Below the pieces are notes generated by a model. That model did not search any database. It saw nothing but the letters and a program-made list of their open reading frames with translations, and was not told the DNA's origin. Made by a program: the position numbers and the translations under genes. Shown here in pieces: positions 43,831 to 55,535 of a DNA stretch of 64,000 nt (position 1 is the stretch's first letter; every line of letters begins with the position of its first letter). This stretch comes from Neolentinus lepideus HHB14362 ss-1 (taxonomy: Eukaryota > Basidiomycota > Agaricomycetes > Gloeophyllales > Gloeophyllaceae): assembly GCA_001632425.1 (NCBI GenBank), contig KV425552.1, forward strand, positions 538,204 through 602,203, given 5' to 3'.

Positions 43831-44976
43831 ATGAAGTGGTCCACCGTAAAGAAAGGTCTACTCGCCTCGCAACCCGCTCCAATTCCAGTGCCGCCGCCGC
43901 CGCCACAGCCGCTCGATGCGTCGGACGACGTTGCTGATAACCTAAAACACTTGTCGTTCGATGAAGTTCGGGAATATTACGACATCGACACGAGTCTTGA
44001 GAGACTCAATGAACTGTCGACAAAGATGGAGACAGTAAGCCATCCTTAGATGCGTCGTCGAGCAAGATAACTGATGTGTGGCCACTAGTCGACGATTCCG
44101 ACCATCGACATCCTCAAGAGGTCGACGCCATCACCTTTTTCTGACACGTTAGACGTGTTTGACATGATGCACAATCTGATGAGTCAGGAGATTAGCGAAT
44201 GGTGGCACCCGAGTACGTCGCAAGAGCGACTAAGCGAATTGATGGAAAAGGTGAGTGGTCGCTGCGACGCGTTATTCTTGGCAGATTAACTGAAATTTTG
44301 CAATTAGCTGTGGGCACCCACAAACAAACCAATTGCAAACCTGCTCCACCAGTGCGCACCGCGTGCACCGATACCAGAGTGGGTTGCGACCGCACCCAAG
44401 TTCGCGGCGCCCAAGCCGAAACACTGGAATGCAAGGCCTGAATGGGTCGACTGGGACGACTTCAGCTCTCTCGAAGAATGTCATCCCCAGCCACAGGTCA
44501 CCGCCGCTGAGGGACCGCGGCCGCAGGTCAGCAGCGCAGTCGCCGCGCTCGACAAGGAGCTGGAGCAGGACCATGAGCATGTCATGCGGGCAGTAGTCTC
44601 ACTACAGTACCACGATGATGACTTGCGCTGCTGGCCGCCGCCGCCGACCCATTCTATAAAGTTCGACCCCTTTGGCGATCTCGATGTCCAGCAGCTGGAT
44701 GGCACCTCCGACTACGACCTTTCCCCCCTCTCTCTTTCCTGCATCATCACCCCGCCTAATGACATCACGACCGTCACCATAGAGAAGTTCTCGACGCCAT
44801 TCGCATCCGACGCCGACGAGATCATACTGGATAGGCGGGTCCCAGTCGAGCTGCACGTCATTCAACCCCCTCCGACAGCCATTCGCCGCCAGAAGAGGCT
44901 GCAGCTTCTCAACCAGCTTCTCGCTGAGATCGAGGAGGGTGCTCACCTTGCCGACTCTCAATGCAAGTGCCTGTAG
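43831..44976 (+). CDS. MKWST-family orphan protein, copy B
   Basis: Three exons in frame. MKWSTVKKGLLASQPAPIP, a proline run and LDASDDVADNLKHLSFDEV form exon 1. TIPTIDILKRSTPSPFSDTL to LMEK is exon 2. Exon 3 reads LWAPTNKPIANLLHQCAP, HWNARPEWVDWDDFSSLEE, LDKELEQDHEHVMRAVVSL, FDPFGDLDVQQLDGTSD, IITPPND and a basic helix RRQKRLQLLNQLLAEIEEGA before CKCL and TAG. No known domain is visible. Motifs KPxxWxARPxW(L/V)DxxD, LDxxLxQ...M, FDxFxDxD and TPP are shared with the MSTT proteins in the same order. Confidence 0.7.
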
Positions 44977-47894
44977 ATTGCGGGTTCAGAGCACCGTCCA
45001 GATTCCAGGATCGGCACGATCTTAGTCCCTCGCTGTGCCATTGTTGAGCAGCAGGTACGCGTCTACTCTGGCTCAACATGATATAGACACCTCCACGCGT
45101 GCCAGGTGGTCAAGAGAAGAATGGGTTGGTGTAGCAGAATTGCATCTGGGTGATGTACGAATGAATAAATCACGGACTTTGGGTGTTGGTATTAAATAAA
45201 ATTGGATCACCTTCTTCTTGTCATTCTCGTCCTGGACAAACAGCGGTCAGGCAAACAGTTGCCGATTTCTTGCTGTATTTCATTGTCTCTGTTGTACGAG
45301 TAGTGTAGGGAAGTTGAGGGAGGAAGGGATCTCTTGTTGTCTCGCTTATATCTTTTGTCGTTTGTACCGCTGCAATAAATTGCTTGTGCTCTGATCTCAC
45401 TTCTCGTCTCCGTTGAAATCGAACGACCAACAAACTCGCGTCGAGAACGATGCACGAGGTCGATCAGCCGAGCTCGGCAAGCGCCGAAGGAATACAAGCG
45501 CACAATGGACTCCGCCACAGCACCTTTCCTCCTCGTCCTCGATGCCTACAAAGCCCGACCTGTGTCAGGAAGGCGATGGCCAACTATTACAGGCTTCGTA
45601 GCCAACTCCTCTAGGACGCCGCATCCGTGCCACCTGCATCTGCAGCGTCTGTAAGTCTATTAGCGGTCGTGTCTGCACTGCAACCAACAGCATACTCACA
45701 GCATCTACAGATATGAAATGATCAGGAGCTAATGCTACAGTGGCAATCTGCTACGGCGAGCAGACTTCAGAGTCGACGTTGAGTCTGAGGATTACACGCG
45801 AATGCTGTTCATACAGGCAGTATGAACGGATTTCATCGCAGGCAACCATGAAGAGCACAGGACACTAGAGACCAGATGAGACCAAAAAGTTGGCTAAGTC
45901 TTCGAATGGCGTCAAAAGCGACCCCGATTTTTTGCTGATTTCTTGAACTCGATGATGGTTTTCGGGACGCGGATCTGCTTTCCCTATGGGGAGTGTCTCG
46001 GCATCCGCATCTGCGGATGTGCAACGGTAAGTCCACGAGCTACCTGGACAGACGATGTCAAGGTATTCACCCTGAAGTACAGCGGAAGAGGGTATCTCTC
46101 AGGTGAAACGAGAAGAATGAGCGTACGACAGACGGACTCACACGAACGCGTGCCGGACACAGAGCTAGGAGGGTATTCAAGATAATCCGTAAGTTCTTCT
46201 TCACGATGTTATTTTGTGAGACAATGACACAAATATCCAGGGGTAAAATTCATTGGCACGTCGAGAAACTGATGTCCGTCGATACGCAATGAAGCGAGGG
46301 CTGACTCCATAGATCCATTGGTGAGGATTGGTCCTAAAGTTATATGAACGGCATGACAACGGACTTCAGATGCAAGTTAGCTGAGCATTGACGGCAATTG
46401 GGACGACATTTGGGACGCCAATCGTGTTCGTGCGACGGGTCTTCCTCCCAGAAGCTGTGTGAAGGCAGGTAATCCACCCCTTGATCGGACGGTGACAATC
46501 TGATATCGTAGAGCCAAGATCGAGCCAGGAGCCCACCCGCGAGTACATCTTTTCCACAGTTCGGCGACAGACACAGATACAGCCGCCCAACATAGGTCGA
46601 TATTCGAGGTTGTCAGAATATCGGGTCGACCACTGCGTCTGCAACATGCAGCGGACTGATGCATTGCTGTCCCAAATGACGCTATTGTCATGGACTCTGG
46701 GATGTCGTCTGTGAAGTTGGGCAGTCGACTGGCTGCCATTCTCCATGACGGAGAACGTTCACTGAGGATCGCAGTGAGTCAGCAGCACTAGTCTATGATT
46801 CGTCCTGAGACGAATGTTTATCCGTCAGCCGTATCCTTGGAGTTACTCTCCAAAGACGCTGCCCTCGCCAATTATCACGGCGTGGAGGCGTCGATGGTAC
46901 AACAGTCGTCGACGGTGCTGGATTACACTGTCCGCAGAGCCTCCAACCGCGAAGGAGACGGGATGCGCCGAGATCTCGTGCGAGGAAGTAGGGTAGGTGG
47001 TCCTGTCCTGCCCATCATATCACCCCTTCCTCCTGCCTCACTCCTGATCCTATGTTTTCGACTTATTGTGCGGTCCACTTCCCCATCACTCAATTCCACC
47101 CTTCTGCTGCTCAGACGGGTCTTCGCGGCTCGATCGTGGAACGGCTCGGCAGATGGCTTATGCGAGGATTGACTAGTGGTCTCCAAAAGGTCCTAGGGTC
47201 ATAAAAGACATGCGATAGCTAAAGTATCGATGTCCAAATTGCACTGATTAATGGTTCCCTTGTCTACGGTGTATGATTCCAGTTTATATTCGGGGACAAG
47301 ATGCTGGAAGAATTGGCATTTAGACCACAGCCTGAGTTCGGATTAGGGCTCTCATCGAACCCGTAGAAGATGAATGATGAGTAGACAGCGCAGCACGACA
47401 GCTCCCTGAGACAAAGGGAAAATGCCATGGTCCTCGTTTGTGGACGTCCTTTTGCCACGCGATTCCCTTCGGTGGCTGTGATACCAGAAGAACCAATCAA
47501 GTTTTATTTAAAGTCCTGGTTTCAATCTGTCTTCTTGTTGTTTCAATCGAGAACGTTTAACACCATTTCGTCGAACGGCACTTCGACGCCGCTTCAAAAA
47601 ATATTGATCTCAACATGGGTGAGAGCAGAGGATTCCTATAGCACTAAATCATCAGCGTGTTTCACCCGATCAGAACTTGCCGTCAGTGAGCAGTCACACT
47701 CTGGTCCCTGGCCACAATCCATTTGCCACACTACAATATTTGCCATGCGTCGTGAAGCATCCTCAAGGTCGAATCTTCGGTCAAATGGCGTATTTACAAT
47801 GGGGCTCATACAAGTTTGGTATTTTGAAGCTAAGTAAAAGGACTGCAGCGTCTTAGATGTCCCCATATACCGCTTCCAGCTTCGTACTAGTAAA
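44977..47894. other. Interior of composite copy B
   Basis: Equivalent to 20901-23814 and 52067-54690. Plausible splice signals (CAACG/GTAAGTCCAC near 46025, ATAATCC/GTAAGTTC near 46185) recur in copy C, suggesting an old intron-bearing plus-strand gene. I could not build a conserved protein from it or recognise a family. Confidence 0.4.
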
Positions 47895-48405
47895 CCACAC
47901 ATCATTTCCTTACTATGCATAGCGTTCACTGATGATTGTCAGATATTTTCATCAGCTGTCACCGTACATCATCAGTCACGGCCACCGTATGGTTCCTGAC
48001 CTGTGTACACGACAAAGCTTTCTGGGCTCTACTGGTATCCCAGCGGCTGGAACTACTGTGCTTACATCACCTACGTCTTGGGTGTTGCACCAGACGCCTA
48101 CGACTTCATCAGTGTCTTCGCGGTGCATGTCACTACCGATGCGATGCGGAATGAGAGCATTATTCTACACATCCTCTCGGCCTAATCACCAGTTTCATGG
48201 CGTACATTTACTAGTCACTGTGCGTCTTGGATTCATTGAAGAGCATGGTCAAGTTGGACGAATGGAAGGAACTGAGTGATCGTGTCGCGCCAAAGTGTAA
48301 GTCGATGGAGATGACTTGTATTAAGACCGACAAAGAGAAAGGTAACGGCACGAGTTTATCTGTTGAAGTTCTGCTCTGTAGTTGGTTCAATAATCCTGTA
48401 CGCTT
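47895..48405 (+). pseudogene. NCS1 permease last-exon fragment, copy B
   Basis: Homology with the host permease starts in its last intron (CATCATTTCCTTACTATGCA, matching about 31380) and covers the last exon. Recognisable pieces include YTTKLSGLYWYPSGWNYCAY, ITYVLGVAPDAYDF, FAVHVTTDA and a KLDEWKELSDRVAPK remnant. The frame is lost after VTTDAMRNE. There are no upstream transporter exons. Confidence 0.8.
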
Positions 48406-48938
48406 TGCCTTTCCGAGCAGAATCGGATTACATCAAAATACCCATTGCATACACCTGAGAAAGCGTTACATAGAGATGAGTGATCGTCTGCATAATAACT
48501 GATTTTGCGGCCGATGAGGAATGAGGATACTTGGAGACTAAAATATTTCGCACCAAAGACATGGCCTTCAAGCGCAACTGAACAACGAGTCGGAGTTTCC
48601 GTTGATAAGTAAAACTGAGCGAATGGTACAGCATAGGCGAGTCTATGCCACTAGTGGCGTGGTACGTCCATCGGGGCGATACGCACTAGAGAAGCTCAAA
48701 GGACTATCATAAGATCCACTAGCCTAGGATGCGGTCCGCACGGTCCAGGAGAAGACTCCAGGATCACACAGCACGCTAGAAAAGAAGGGGAACACTTTGA
48801 TCACCCCTTGGCCCTCCTAGCGCCTATAAACCCGGCACCTCCAGAGAGTGATCCTTTATCGGTGCCCATCACTCACTCTATAATTTTCAACCCCCTTTTC
48901 TTCCCCGCCAGTTACCACTACTCACTACCTTCACTGTA
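48406..48938 (+). promoter_or_regulatory. Orphaned MSTT promoter, copy B
   Basis: Matches 31880-32380, including TCTATAATTTTCAACCCCCT and the flanking CCGGCACCTCCAGAGAGTGATCC-type sequence. The MSTT coding region is absent: at 48938 the sequence switches to the start of copy C. Confidence 0.6.
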
Positions 48939-49481
48939 TGGCATTTGGTGTATCGTAGCACAGCACACTTCGCAGGGTGACCGATAAAACCAGGTGGCAT
49001 GCCTGCCAAGTGGTTTGTTGCATATCAGAAAAACCAGGTACACAGTGTTGGTTGCAAGAGGATTGGAAAAATCGGTTCATCCGCTCCTACAAACGCGGTG
49101 GGCATGAGACTGCGCAATCAAGACCATACTGACGGTCACAAAAAGGGTGAAATCGTCGATTGCATGCAGAACGCACCAACATACAGTATAAAGACAAGTC
49201 ATAGATACAATGACAGAGCCCGACAGAGAAAAATGGAGGTGGCACGGAGAGGCTCACTGCGGTAGATGACATAGGACTATGAGTTAAGATGAGAAGGACG
49301 GGAGCTGGCTAAGTGGCGGTCCAGATGGTCCAGGAGAGACGACCGACCGGAACTATAACCAAAGAGTGAACAAAGGGATCGCTAGCCAGCGGACCGGCAC
49401 CTGCCGAAGTTGTGGTTGTAATCGGTGGCCCATCAGGTGCTTCCTTAGTTCCTTACCACAACGACCCACTACAACTCTCGA
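48939..49481. other. Leader of copy C
   Basis: Equivalent to 42022-42573. It holds no gene of its own. Confidence 0.4.
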
Positions 49482-50320
49482 TGCAGAGGATTGCCGACGA
49501 CCTCTTTCCTGCCGCCCAGGCTCGGATATCACGTCCAGCTCTGCTCGATGCATCGATGCATGCCACCAGAGGTAAAGCCTCACTCAATTCTGGCGACCAA
49601 GATGCTGGGCGAAGCCATTTAAATCCGTTCGCGAGCGAGGTAAGCTTCAATACGAAGTGTTGTTCACGAAATGAACTGAAAAGGTTGGTTATTAGGTCCG
49701 ACATGCAGGACGGGGAATCAGAATAACCAACCATTCGAGAATCATTCGGCATTCCGCTACCAATCATTACGGCGTTGGGAATAGTTGGCTGGAGGGGGCT
49801 GCGAGGCGAGAGAGTCTCGAAGAACGCGACGAGATATCGGCCATGGTCATGAATGTCGCTTTCGCAGGGCTCGATGAAGATTTATCTTCAGAGGAAGGGG
49901 AGTGGCCAAGGGTGCTTGACGAGCTTAACAGCCTTCCGGAAGACGAGGTCGAGGAATACAATGAGATACTCTATTTCTACATCGACATACCGCGCTCGCC
50001 ACGGGATCAGCCGAAGGCGACGGGCGATACCGAGGTCGAGGACCAAAGTTCGCCTGTTTCCACCGACAGCGACCTGGATCGCCTCGACACGCCGGTCGAT
50101 GACGATGACGGCTCATCTACTGTTGTCCGGAAGACTTCAGTCACGACGACGACGCCTGCTCCTCGGACGCCGATACATCTCAGGAGGTGGGAGTTGTAGA
50201 AAAGTCCGTTCTCGCTCGCGATACCACAGCCGCGTCGCATCGTCACTTCTAACTTTCTTGATGATGGGACAAAAGGATGTACTTGACGTTCCACTCCTCT
50301 TTGGTCATTTCTCCCATACG
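49482..50320 (+). pseudogene. IADDLF-family gene, copy C (frameshifted)
   Basis: Exon 1 MQRIADDLFPAAQARISRPA and exon 2 (AGLDEDLSSEEGEW, LPEDEVEEYNEI, LDTPVDDDDGSSTVV) align with copies A and B. At about 50128 one base is missing (TTGTCCGGAAG against TTGTACCGGAAG in copy B), so the frame runs into RKTSVTTTTPAP and stops. The C-terminal PSKFL...KRTS tail is out of frame. The Cys/Glu cluster is also lost. Confidence 0.7.
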
Positions 50321-50724
50321 AGCGGGATTATGAATGAGGAAGGGACAAGCCCTTTTGCCGAAGAAGGATGAATATAATATTCATAGGAAAAAGCCAGCGT
50401 ATATTTTGATTGGGCAGGAGTGCGACCACTCGAAACTTCCATAATGATTTTCAAGATATTTCGTCTTTGCGTACAAGTAAGAGGTGGCGTAGGGTGATAG
50501 GTCTGAGGCTAGGAGGACCTTTCGTGCTTATCTTGTAGCGAGATGTTAGCATAGATTCCATGTGCGTACAATACCTTATACGGACCAAAACAAAATAAGG
50601 TCCGCCTTGGGCCTCGGCGTCTCCCGAACGAGCCCATAAAAGACGAACAATCTGCATTATCGCCTACTATCATCTTGACCGTCGACCACCATCTACAAAC
50701 ACTCATCAGTCTATAGCCTATACT
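50321..50724. other. Spacer and MKWST promoter, copy C
   Basis: Equivalent to 43450-43830, with a TATA-like CCATAAAAG near 50634. Confidence 0.4.
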
Positions 50725-52066
50725 ATGAAGTGGTCCACTGTAAAGAAAGGCTTACAGGGCTTACTCGCCTCACAACCCGCTCCAATTCCAACGCCACCGC
50801 TGCCGCCGCCACAGCCGCTCGACGCGTCGGATGACGTTGCTGACAACCTAAAGCACTTGTCATTCGATGAAGTGCGGGAATATTATGACATCGGCACGAG
50901 CCTTGAGAGACTCAATGAACTGTCGACAAAGATGGAGACGGTGAGCTATCTTTAAACGCGTTGTCGAGCGAGATAACTGATGTGTGGCCACTAGTCGACG
51001 ATTCCGCCACCGCTGCCGCCGCTACAGCCGCTCGACGCGTCGGACGATGTTGCTGACAACCTAAAGCACTTGTCGTTCGATGAAGTGCGGGAATACTATG
51101 ACATCGGCACGAGTCTTGAGAGACTCAATGAACTGTCGACAAAGATGGAGACCGTAAGCCATCTTTAGACGCGTCGTCGAGCCAGATAACTGATGTGTGG
51201 CCACTAGTCGACGATTCCGACCATTGATATCCTCAAGAGATCAACACCATCACCCTTCTCTGATACATTAGACATGTTTGATGTGCTGCACAACCTAACA
51301 TGTCAGGAGATTAGTGAATGGTGGCACCCGAGTACGTCACAGGAGCGTCTGAACGAATTGATGGAAAAGGTGAGTGGTCACTGCGACGAGTTATTCTTGG
51401 AAGGTGAACTGAAATTCTTGTGATTAGCTGTGGGCACCCACAAATGTACAAATCACAGACCTGCTCGAGCAGTGTGCACCACGTGCACCCGTACCAGAGT
51501 GGGTTGCGACTGTACCCAAATTTGTGGCGCCCAAACCAAAGCACTGGAATGCCAGGCCCGGATGGATCGGTTGGGATGACTTCAGCTCCTTCGAAGAATG
51601 TCATCCCATGCCACAGGTCAACAACGCAGTCACCGCACTCGACCGGGAGCTCGAGCAGGATTATGAGAATCTGATGCAGGCAGTAGCCTCACTGCGGCAC
51701 CATGATGACAGCTTGTCCTGCTGGCCACCGCCGCAGACTCATTCTATACAATTCAGCCCGTTTGACGATCTTGACGTCCAGCAGCTAGACGGCACCTCCG
51801 ACTACGACATTTCCCCCTTCTCTCTTCCCCGCATCATCACCCCGCCTAACGACATCATGACCGTCACCTCACAGAAGTCCTTGACGCCATTCGCAAACAA
51901 CGCCGACGAAATTGTATTGGATAGGCGTGACCCAGTCGAGCTGCACGTCATTCGACCCCCTCCGACAGCCGCTCGCCGCAAGAAGAGGCAACAGCTTCTC
52001 AACCAACTTCTCGCTGAGATCGAGGAGGGCGCCCACATTGTCGACTCCCAGCGCAAGTGCTGGTAG
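50725..52066 (+). CDS. MKWST-family orphan protein, copy C, with a duplicated exon
   Basis: As copies A and B, but about 220 bp (the polyproline-to-KMET part of exon 1 plus the following intron) is duplicated: 50807-50998 recurs at about 51010-51206. Each copy of the intron keeps its donor and its CTAG acceptor. If all are spliced the protein gains a second LDASDDVADNLKHLSFDEV...LNELSTKMET block in frame, preceded by STIPPPLPPLQP. The rest (HWNARPGWIGWDDFSSFEEC, LDRELEQDYENLMQAV, FDDLDVQQLDGTSD, IITPPND, KKRQQLLNQLLAEIEEGAH) is intact to TAG. Confidence 0.66.
50807..51206 (+). repeat. Tandem exon-intron duplication in MKWST copy C
   Basis: Two near-identical units each contain the CAGCCGCTCGACGCGTCGGA to AAGATGGAGAC coding stretch and the downstream intron ending GTGTGGCCACTAG. 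Copies A and B have one unit. Confidence 0.85.
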
Positions 52067-54690
52067 ACTGCGAATTCAAAGCACCGTCCAGACTCCAGGT
52101 TCGTACGATGTTACTCCCTTGCCATGCCGTTGTTGAGCGGCGGTGAGTCTACCTTTGTATCAACATGATATAGAGACACCTCCTCGCGTGCTAGGTGGTC
52201 AAGAGAGAACGGGTTGGTGTAGCAGGATTGCATCTGGGTGATATACTGATGAATAAATCACGGACTTCGGATGTCGGTATTAAATAAAATTGTTTTACCT
52301 TCTTCTTATCATTCTCATCTTGGACAAACAGCGGGCAGGAGAACAGTTGACGATTTCTTGCTGTATTTCGTTGTCTCTGTTGTATGAGTATTGTAGCGAA
52401 GTTGATGGAGGGAATCACAAATTTCTCTCTTATATCTTTGTCGCTTGTACCGCTGCAAAAAATTGCTTTTGGTCTGGATTCACTTCTCGTCTCTGCTGAA
52501 ACCGACCGACCAACGATGCACGAGGCGTTGTGGTCGATTAGCCGAGCTCGGCAAGCGCCGAAGGAATACAAGCGCACAATGCGCTCCGCCACAGCGTCCT
52601 CGATGTCTACGCAGCCCAGGAAACTTGTTATCTGCGTCAGGAAGGCGATGGCCAACTATTACGGACTTCCCAGGCAGTTCCTTAAGGGCGTCGCATCCGT
52701 GCCACCTGCATCTGCAGCGTCCGTCAGTCTACTAGCGCACCCCAACCACTAGTATACTCACGTCGTCTACAAAGATGAAATGATCGGGAGCTGATCCTAC
52801 AGTGGCATTTCTGCTACGGCGAGCATATTTCGGAGTCAACGTTGAGTCTGATGATTAATAGCGAAGGCTGTTCATGCAGGCAGTATGAACACTTTTCATC
52901 GCAGGCAACGACAAAGAGCGCAAGACACTGAAGATCAGATAAGACCGAAAACTTGGCAAGTCTTTGAATGGCGTCAAAAGCGACCCCCAGTTTCCGCAGA
53001 ATTCTTGAACTCGATGGACACAGATGTGCATTCGCTATGGGGTGTGTCTGGGCATCCGCGTCCGCCGATGTGCAACGGTAAGTCCACGAGCTACCTGGAC
53101 CGGCGATGGCAAGGTAGTTACCCTGAGGTATATCGGAAGAGAGTATCTCAGGTGAAACGAGAAGACTCTGAGCGTACGACAGATGGACCCACATGGACGC
53201 GCGCGGGACATAGAGCTAGGAGGGTGTTCGAGATAATCCGTAAGTTTTTTGTCACGATGTCATTCTGTGTGACGATGGCACGAATATCGAGTACACTTGG
53301 CACGCCGAGAAACTGATGTTCGTCGATACACGATGGAGTGAGGGCTGACCCTCCATAGATCCACTGGTGAAATCTGGTCCCAAAATTATTTGAACGGTAT
53401 GACGACGAACTTCAGTTGGGCCTCGGTGACACTCGGGGTGTTAATCGCGATCGTGACGGCAGCTCTGGGGAGCATCTGAAGGAAAAGTAGTGAGATCATC
53501 CTCCGAGATAATCCGTCTCTTGGTTGGACGGTGACAATCTGGTGTCGTAGACCAGCAAGAGATCCATACTAGGGCCGAGTGAAGAGCCTACCCTTGAGTG
53601 GTCGTTTCTATGGTTTAGCGGCAGACGCTGACCCAGCCGCCCAATGTAGGTTGATATTCAGCATTGACGGAACATCACGCCGAGTACTGTGTCTGCAACA
53701 TGCAGCGGTGTGCCCGCTCTGCCGGCTGAAGATAAGCGTTCCTTTCCCGGCCTCATCGAAAAGGATCCACGACCAAGCTATTTCCTGAGAGTACACTGGT
53801 CTCTCGCGAAGATACCCCAAGTCCCGAGTGACGCGATCGTCACGGATTCTAGATGTTGTCTGTGAAGACGGGCAGTCGACTGGCTGTCATTCTCCATGAC
53901 GTTGAATATCCATTTAGAATGCATCAGGGTAGATGGCGGATCGTGGTGCATCGTCAGCGGCACTGACCTGTCTTTTGTCGTGATACGAATTTGGATTGGC
54001 CGTCAACAGTATCCTTTGGATTGCTCTCCAAAGACACTGCCCTGGCCAAGTATCACCACGTGGAGGCTTCAATGGTACAATAGTTGTCGACGGTGCTGGA
54101 TTATACTGTCCAGAGCCAACGACAGCGAAGGAGACGGAGTGCGGCGAGATCTCATTCGAAGAAGTAGCGTGGGTGGTCCTGTCCTGCCCGTCAATATGCC
54201 CCTTCCGCCTACCTTACTCTCAATCCTATGTTTCCAACTTATTCCAATGTCTGCAGGTAAAATCACTGCGGTCCACTTCCCTATCTCCCAATATCATCCA
54301 TCTACTGCTCAGACGGGTCTCCGCGGCTCAAGCGTGGAACGGCTCGGGAGATGGCATCCAAGAGAATTAGCCAGCGGTTTCCAAAGGGTCCTAGGGCCAT
54401 AAAAGATAGGCGATAGCTGAAGTACCGATGTCCAAATCGCACTTGTCTACGGCGTATGATTCCACTTATATTCATGCTGGAATAGTAGGCGTTTGAACCA
54501 CTGCCTGAGTTCGAATTGTGGCTCTCATCGAACCCGTAGAAGATGAGCAAACCACACAGCACGACAGCTCCTTGAGATAAAGGACGACGTGCGGAAAATG
54601 CCATGCCTGTGGACGTCCTTTGACCGGCGATACCCGAAGAACCAATGAAGTCCCGATTTCAATCTGTCTCGTTTACGATCGAGAGCGTTT
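52067..54690. other. Interior of composite copy C
   Basis: Aligns with the interiors of copies A and B. Open frames such as 52384-52752 (plus) and 52814-53194 (minus) are not conserved between copies. No gene called. Confidence 0.4.
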
Positions 54691-54729
54691 ACCACTGAAC
54701 GCGCTCTTTCAGAACCCAACCTCCTACAG

Positions 54730-55293
54730 ATGACAGATGACCCGCCTTCAACCTCTGCAAGTCCGAAGAAACCAGCCCTTCAAATCCAACTCATCTTCCA
54801 GAACAACGGTCGGTTCAGTACGATGAGTCCACGACTCGCGTCGGAATTGATGCGCCCTAGTTATCCCATTCAGAGTGAGGCCCAATACCCCTGCTCGGAA
54901 GTTTCTTGACACAGCTTTGGTGAGACTATAGACCTCTTCATGCAAGGAATGAATAATGATGCGATCGGCTTGAAGAATATGTGGCACCTGGACAGAGGTA
55001 AATAATCGAGTACCTTCCTCTTCATCAAGCTTATTTCTTAATAGGTTCCGTCCGATTCGTATACAATGGAAAGCGTGTTCGAGAAGAGGATACACCAGAA
55101 CAGGTATGCCTTTCCTCTCATGCCTGGTAGCGAGCGCATTCACACTTTGCTGTCATAACGGCAGCTGGGTATGGAGAACGGTGATGAGGTCGACGTGCTG
55201 ATTGAGCAGGTAAGACACTTGTTGAGTCAGGAGCTTGACCTCGCTGATCGGGGCATGATCTACAATGCCAAGTTCGGGGGTTCAAGTTCTTGA
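54730..55293 (+). CDS. SUMO-like protein, second copy
   Basis: Short exons give MTDDPPSTSASPKKPALQIQ LIFQNN at the N-terminus, VRPNTPARKFLDTAL, SVRFVYNGKRVREEDTPEQ, LGMENGDEVDVLIEQ and a last exon FGGSSS with TGA at 55293. The order matches the SUMO beta-grasp fold, and FGG-SSS looks like a processable Gly-Gly tail. The first intron boundary is uncertain: no simple donor gives a perfect join between the QNN region and VRPNTP. The sequence is well diverged from the SUMO at 39744. Copy C of the repeat ends 40 bp upstream, so its promoter may lie inside repeat DNA. Confidence 0.7.
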
Positions 55294-55535
55294 TTTTTGT
55301 TGTTGGATGTGCATGCTGGATTCAGGATATCTTGCAGTGTCTCTGTATCGCTCTCTTGCATAATGGCTTCGTCTTTGCAGGTGTACTTGTGTGCAATTTA
55401 TATCCCAACTTCAATGCCAGCAAAAGTCCCTGATATAAGATATCCGATCCGCGCCAGGTTTACGAGATGGGCCGTGGTTTCGCTCGTTACAATGTCAAAA
55501 GAGGTCCGATATATACCGACAACTTGAAGAAGACC

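Larger units (their letters stand above)
41640..48938 (+). repeat. Composite repeat copy B
   Basis: Order: X block (41640-42021), leader, IADDLF gene, MKWST gene, interior, NCS1 last-exon fragment, MSTT promoter. It breaks off at 48938, about 20 bp before the expected MSTT ATG, where copy C begins. It is adjacent to the inverted deletion derivative at 40385-41700. Confidence 0.75.
48939..54690 (+). repeat. Composite repeat copy C
   Basis: Starts TGGCATTTGGTGTATCGTAGC, equivalent to 42022 of copy B, so it lacks the X block. It contains the IADDLF pseudogene, an MKWST gene with a duplicated exon, and the interior, and ends near 54690 before the permease fragment would begin. A SUMO-like gene starts 40 bp later. 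Confidence 0.75.

Noticed and set aside
54748..55143. 131-codon minus-strand frame
   Set aside because: It is antisense to the SUMO-like gene at 54730, which has better support.
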